A stretch of 64,000 bases of DNA, taken from Enoplolaimus lenunculus. Taxonomy: Eukaryota > Nematoda > Enoplea > Enoplida > Thoracostomopsidae. Position numbers and translations under genes: made by a program. The stretch lies in assembly GCA_030248215.1 (NCBI GenBank), contig JASANG010002747.1, positions 62,001 to 126,000 of the forward strand, in the 5' to 3' direction. Positions 59,648-64,000 of the stretch are shown here, one piece after another. The notes under the pieces are model-generated. The model was not told where the DNA came from, searched no databases, and was given only the letters and a program-made list of their open reading frames with translations. Position 1 is the first letter of the stretch. The number at the start of each line of letters is the position of its first letter.

Positions 59648-62600
59648 ATGTCGGTATTATCACAATCTACACCTGGTAAAAACGCAGTCTACCCATGTGT
59701 TAATGAAATTCCTTCCCATCTGTTGCTTGTTCAACCACCTTGCGATATTCCCAAGTCTGAAGTGCTCGGCTCAATTTGCGAAAATCGGGAAGCTACCAGT
59801 CTTCCAGATGCTATTAAATATCGTCTATTTCCTTCTTACCGTTTTGCAATATTTATCGTTATTGGGTTAATATTTTTTGTTGTTCACGTATCACTGTTCA
59901 GTATGTCGTTTTCGATAACGTGCATGGTAAATCAAACATATTTAGAAGGTCGAGCGAGTGAAACCTGTGAAAAAGACGTCTTGAATTCTAGTTGGTCTCA
60001 GTGGGTGACAAACCGACAAGAAGAAGTGGATTCAAATGTAAATCTATTAATATTTAATGATAAACTTACAAACAAGCAAAACTGAACATGTGTACAGAAG
60101 TAGGCTTAAAATTTACATGTACAAAAAGTGTGTTTTAAAATACGAACGTCATAGTTCATATATTCTGTACAAGGTTTATCGTCAATTGACGAGATAAAAT
60201 TGCATATTCGCTTCCAGTAAAAATCAGTGTCCGTTTCTGTTACAGAAATATCGGAAATTTTGTTGTTTTTGTGGGCATATTATTTGCATATTATTACAGG
60301 ATAATACAATATGAAGCATATGAAGCATTTTTTGATTCTTCAATTAGCAAATTTTTCCACACTTGCCTTTATAGTATTCTCGTTTTGAAAGCATAGTTTA
60401 TAAGTTGACCCCCCTATATGTTTTTGCCACTCCTTTTTGATAAGTACAACGTGTAAAATTTCTTATGTACAAATCCCAATTAGTATATACGTTACGTAAA
60501 CTATGAAAGTTATCGAGATCCCGACCACTGTCGGCTGTGGTGTGTTAAGTTCGTGGAGTTGAAACTTGAAAATTTTTTATGAGATTGAAACACTGTCTCT
60601 GTTTGTTCACACTGCTTCAACCTATCCCTATAAAATTTTCTATTGTATTTTTGACGAGCAGAACAACCATATAATCATAACAATTACGTGCGTATATATA
60701 GCCAGAGGGTCCATGGGGCATGAGCCTTTTGGAAAAATCTGGCCCTCCCTAGAAAAACGTTATCCTCACTTGTACATCGTTGAAAATCCTTGTATGTCCC
60801 TCCTAAAAAAATTTTAGCCCCCTAGTACAGTAATCGGGCTGCAGACCGGAACCAAAAAAGCAAAAATTTACAGGTTATAAAAGAGCTTCCATTTGCGATT
60901 TAATTGACACTTCCGTTAAACCGGTAGATTTCGTGCAAAACAAGTGAATCTTAAAGAATCTTTTGTACGTTTGTTTTTATCCCATTCGCTTTTTAGATAG
61001 AACCTATCCACCTTTGAGTTTGGCGAACTCTGAACACTATAATTTTACCCATTTTAGAAATCAACCGCATCGAGCGAAAAGCTAGCATGGGACCGTTCGA
61101 TACAAGCAAATATTCTTGCGGCACCCGCAGTTGGTGCGACAATATTTGTATTTGTGTCCGGTTGGCTCGTCGATCGTTTTGGTGCCAAGCGTATTTATTT
61201 ATCAAACTTATTACTTTTGCTTGTTTGTAATGCAGTGTTACCGATAACTGCATTGAACGCGCCGTGGCCGGTTGTATTTGTACTGAGAGCCCTTGCTGGA
61301 GTAGCCATAGAAGGCGTTTTCCCGGTGGCTCAGTATGCCGCTATTCATTGGTTTCCTTTGAATGAATTGGGACTCATTATATCCTGCGCACTTTCTGGTG
61401 TACCTCTGGCAGGGGTATTTACTATGGTTGTTGCAGGTAAGCAGTAAACCTAATCCATCTGCTACAATTCAGCGGGCCATCATCATGCCAAGTTTTTTAA
61501 CCTAGACTAGGTAGGATCGCTCGGAAACTTACGATTTTTAACGTTATATACTGGAATTCATAATTTATTAAATTCACTGAAAGACAAATAGATTGGGTTT
61601 TATTGACTGAATATCGTAATTGAATTCCAATACACGAGAATTGCAATAGTCTGAATTTTGATTGTTTAGAGTTGAATTTGACATATTTTTTCATTTTTTA
61701 CTTTAGGTCAACTATGCGTGATACCGAACGGCTGGCAATGGCTTTTCTACATTTCTGCAATTTTTACAGCGATTACTGCCGCCTTGTGGGCGGTAATCTA
61801 TTATGACACCCCATCACAGGCTGTCTGTATCAGTAACAGGGAAGTTAAATTCGTATCCCAAATTTCTAAATTTGAAACTGAAATTGCTCGACGGCGGAGT
61901 TCACAAATTCCCGAGTTTCATTCCGATCCTGTGTCGAAAGCTCAATCAGCCCCAGCTATAGAACTAAACCCAGCCACTCTGGAAGCCTGCAACGATACCT
62001 CAAAGGATTCCAAACCCCAAGCCAAACCTAAACCTAAACTTAAGCCTAAATCAAATTTATCTTCAACACCTTGGTTGCAAATATTCACGTCAATGCCAAT
62101 CATAGCGATTCTAGTAGTCAACTTTACCATGTACTATGCATTTTTTGTTATTGCTGATTTCGCACCAACCTACTTTGACGAAGTACTTTGTGTGCCATCA
62201 AAATTACGTGGTCTAATGACCGCTCTTCCATATGTAGCGTTATTTCTAGCCCGAAATATATCAGGAATCACTTCAGATCTACTAATATCACGACACATTG
62301 CGTCTGAAACTACAATTATACGCATATACAGTGCAATACATGGATTTGCAGTAGCAATATTGCTATTAGCAATTACTGCATTTAGTGCGCGAACACGCAT
62401 TTATGCAGTCGCATGTTTAGTAGCTGCTAACTTTTTTTTCGGATTTAATACCGGGGGATATTTTAAAAGCAATTGTTTAGTTGCACCTGGGTATACTGGG
62501 ACTATATCAGGGCTAGCATCTACGGCTATGAACGCTGCTGGAGTGGTCGCCCCTTATGTTTCCGGAGCTCTAACTAGGGGGCACACCCCCGTAGAATGGC

Positions 62601-62779
62601 ATCGTGTGTTCTACGTTGTGGGGAGCCTGGCTATAGGTGGCACAGTGTTTTTTCTGATTTTTGGTTCTGGCAAGCCTCAAACATGGGCACTTCAGGGCAG
62701 AGGTGGGGTGGTAGATGAAAAGGAATCTGAGGTTGAAAGAAAATTACGCGAAAAACGAAATAGTATTATTTCGATGTAG
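59648..62779 (+). CDS. SLC17/sialin-like major facilitator transporter, complete, 3 exons
   Basis: Exons: 59648-60037, 61058-61436, 61707-62779 (TAG); phases 0 and 1 agree, 613 aa. A hydrophilic N-terminus of about 60 residues precedes membrane segment 1 (FAIFIVIGLIFFVVHVSLF) and a glycosylatable luminal loop (NQT, NSS). Exon 2 has the MFS motif SGWLVDRFGAKR and segments 2-5. Exon 3 has GWQWLFYISAI, a cytosolic loop of about 100 residues, PWLQIFTSMPI, LPYVALFLARNISGITSDLL, GFNTGGYF, and the typical close EWHRVFYVV...FLIFGSGKPQTWA. SLC17 members carry organic anions, sialic acid, phosphate or glutamate across lysosomal, synaptic or plasma membranes; the substrate cannot be fixed here. The protein is longer than usual (about 500) because of the N-terminus and the loop, which contains a Lys-Pro tract encoded by CCTAAA-type hexamers. 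Confidence 0.92.
62011..62052 (+). repeat. In-frame CCTAAA telomere-like tract in SLC17 coding sequence
   Basis: Hexamer-like CCAAAC, CCTAAA, CCTAAA, CTTAAG, CCTAAA units encode SKPQAKPKPKLKPKS in the central cytosolic loop of the transporter. The unit differs by one base from the CCTAAG hexamers spread through the window. The frame is preserved. Confidence 0.7.
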
Positions 62780-62817
62780 ATTATATTTTGCAAGATAGTT
62801 CGACTGCGCGATCCCGT

Positions 62818-62823
62818 AATAAA
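62818..62823 (+). terminator. Polyadenylation signal AATAAA
   Basis: AATAAA lies about 39 bases after the SLC17-like stop codon, a normal distance for a compact 3' UTR. Confidence 0.55.
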
Positions 62824-64000
62824 AATTGATATTTCATCGGCCGTAGTACCGAATTATTGAAACACTGTGCTCCTGTAACTTTCCTCTACATCTACGCTTA
62901 ATCTTACACGATTTTAAAATATGTTACTTTATGTCTAAGCTGTTACCAAGGGCCCGTAATCTCAAATGTGTGTAGCAATTACTAGTTGGTGATAGGTCGG
63001 AACTAACTAGCCAGTTAGTTTTGGGGTTCAAAAAACAGGTAGTTGGAGAGGCGGGCAACGCGACGCTTGCCTCGGAACGGAATCCACAGGCTTCAAGTCC
63101 AATCCCCGCTCTGTACGCCTACTTTTACAACTGCGTATTTGTAGTGGCAAAGGTCTCATGTGGCGGTTTCTACCAAGACCAACCAGGCTTAGACAAGCGT
63201 TTAAGCTTTACGCTTAGGTAAGTCTTCCGAAAGGAACCTAAGAAAAAATTTTAAGCATGTGAAGAAAAGCGTACGAGAGCCCGATCCATTATCGGGATTT
63301 TATTTTCTGTACTTCCTAAACAGTAATACTTCATTACAGAGTTACATGCGCTGTTACGCACAAATCTTCACAGACAAGGTTTCGTTTTTAACACCAAAAT
63401 TACAAAATTGCAGTGTTTGATGTTTTGTATATACTCAACTTGTTGTTACGAAGATGTCGTCTTATATGTTAAGACATCGAAAGTAAAATTTTTGTTTTCC
63501 ACTGTTTAAACTGCAATTACTTCTACTGCAATGTTTTTATATTTTGGTAACCAAAAATTCACAATAACTTATGGACTGAACATTCTTGTCCCTAACCAGC
63601 CACTTTTTTGGAAGGGGGTTAAAATTCACAATTGCTAAAGTTCAGTGCAAACAGTTCGGAATTGAAGGTATACCATCAATAAACTTTATATTTGCAAAAT
63701 ATAAGCCACAACACCTGTTTGCCGTGCATGTCTACTTAGGTGGCGGCTTACCTATCATTGTTTAATATATAGCAAAAAAGTTAAAGGGTGAAAACTCTTG
63801 ACTAGAGAAAGGTTATTGTAAAATTGGTACCCCGAGTTATGAACTGCATATAATAGAGACGGCCTCTAGGCCGCCCTAAAAAACTTCTTTATAAAACTCG
63901 TATAGAGGGTTGGGTTTGATTAAACTTTTTCCGGCGATGCGTTTGCGTTCACCAGGTTACGTTTCAGTGTTTCTGTTATCAAAAAGGAAGATACTTTGAT
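62824..64000. other. Downstream intergenic sequence
   Basis: No gene recognised. The G/C-richer patch 63040-63120 contains a weak box-B-like CTTCAAGTCC and could be a decayed tRNA-derived repeat. CGCTTAGG-like text near 63205 is another hexamer scrap. Confidence 0.35.

Overview
The window is eukaryotic: AT-rich, with five intron-containing protein genes and long introns and intergenic gaps packed with satellites and small inverted-repeat elements. A nematode is the best guess. TTAGGC-type hexamers (the nematode telomere unit) are scattered everywhere; there is a nematode-style CHK/DUF1679-like kinase with an FIDWQ motif, and a gelsolin-like protein with four gelsolin repeats as in C. elegans GSNL-1. 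The 5' ends of three genes have a TTTTCAG- or TTCTTCAG-like acceptor just upstream of the ATG, compatible with trans-splicing. The long introns suggest a lineage outside the compact rhabditid genomes, but that is inference.

Layout. (1) 3-2276 (+): C-terminal part of an Iwr1/SLC7A6OS-like RNA polymerase II nuclear-import factor, cut by the left window edge. (2) 4758-9322 (-): complete three-exon CHK kinase-like gene, 514 aa, with a 2.7-kb satellite-filled second intron. (3) 13152-30474 (-): TRPM-type cation channel, 13 exons traced with matching splice phases; its usual N-terminal SLOG region was not found. (4) 34774-44849 (+): four-repeat gelsolin-like gene, 15 exons of which one is tentative. 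(5) 59648-62779 (+): complete three-exon SLC17/sialin-like transporter, 613 aa. The Iwr1 and CHK genes converge; TRPM and gelsolin diverge from a 4.3-kb gap; a nearly 15-kb gene-poor stretch separates gelsolin from SLC17. The genes look like ordinary housekeeping or cell-surface functions with no evident common pathway.

Between and within the genes lie several non-autonomous DNA element families: TA-flanked elements with CTGTAGTGAC termini, one split by a 2.2-kb insertion; TTAA-flanked elements carrying tRNA-like Pol III boxes; hAT-type elements with 8-bp duplications; fold-back elements; and a family whose core is made of telomere-like TTAGGC hexamers. Tandem arrays include an 18-bp unit spanning 2 kb, a 74-bp unit carrying a TGACGTCA palindrome in every copy, CCCAATTTCC-type arrays and a degenerate TTAGGC array of about 770 bp.

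The most interesting signals are the telomere-repeat-cored transposable elements, an in-frame telomere-like CCTAAA tract inside the SLC17 coding exon, the CRE-bearing repeat directly upstream of gelsolin exon 2, and the TTAA elements with internal Pol III promoter boxes. All gene models come from reading splice signals and phases by eye; no alignment or transcript data were available.
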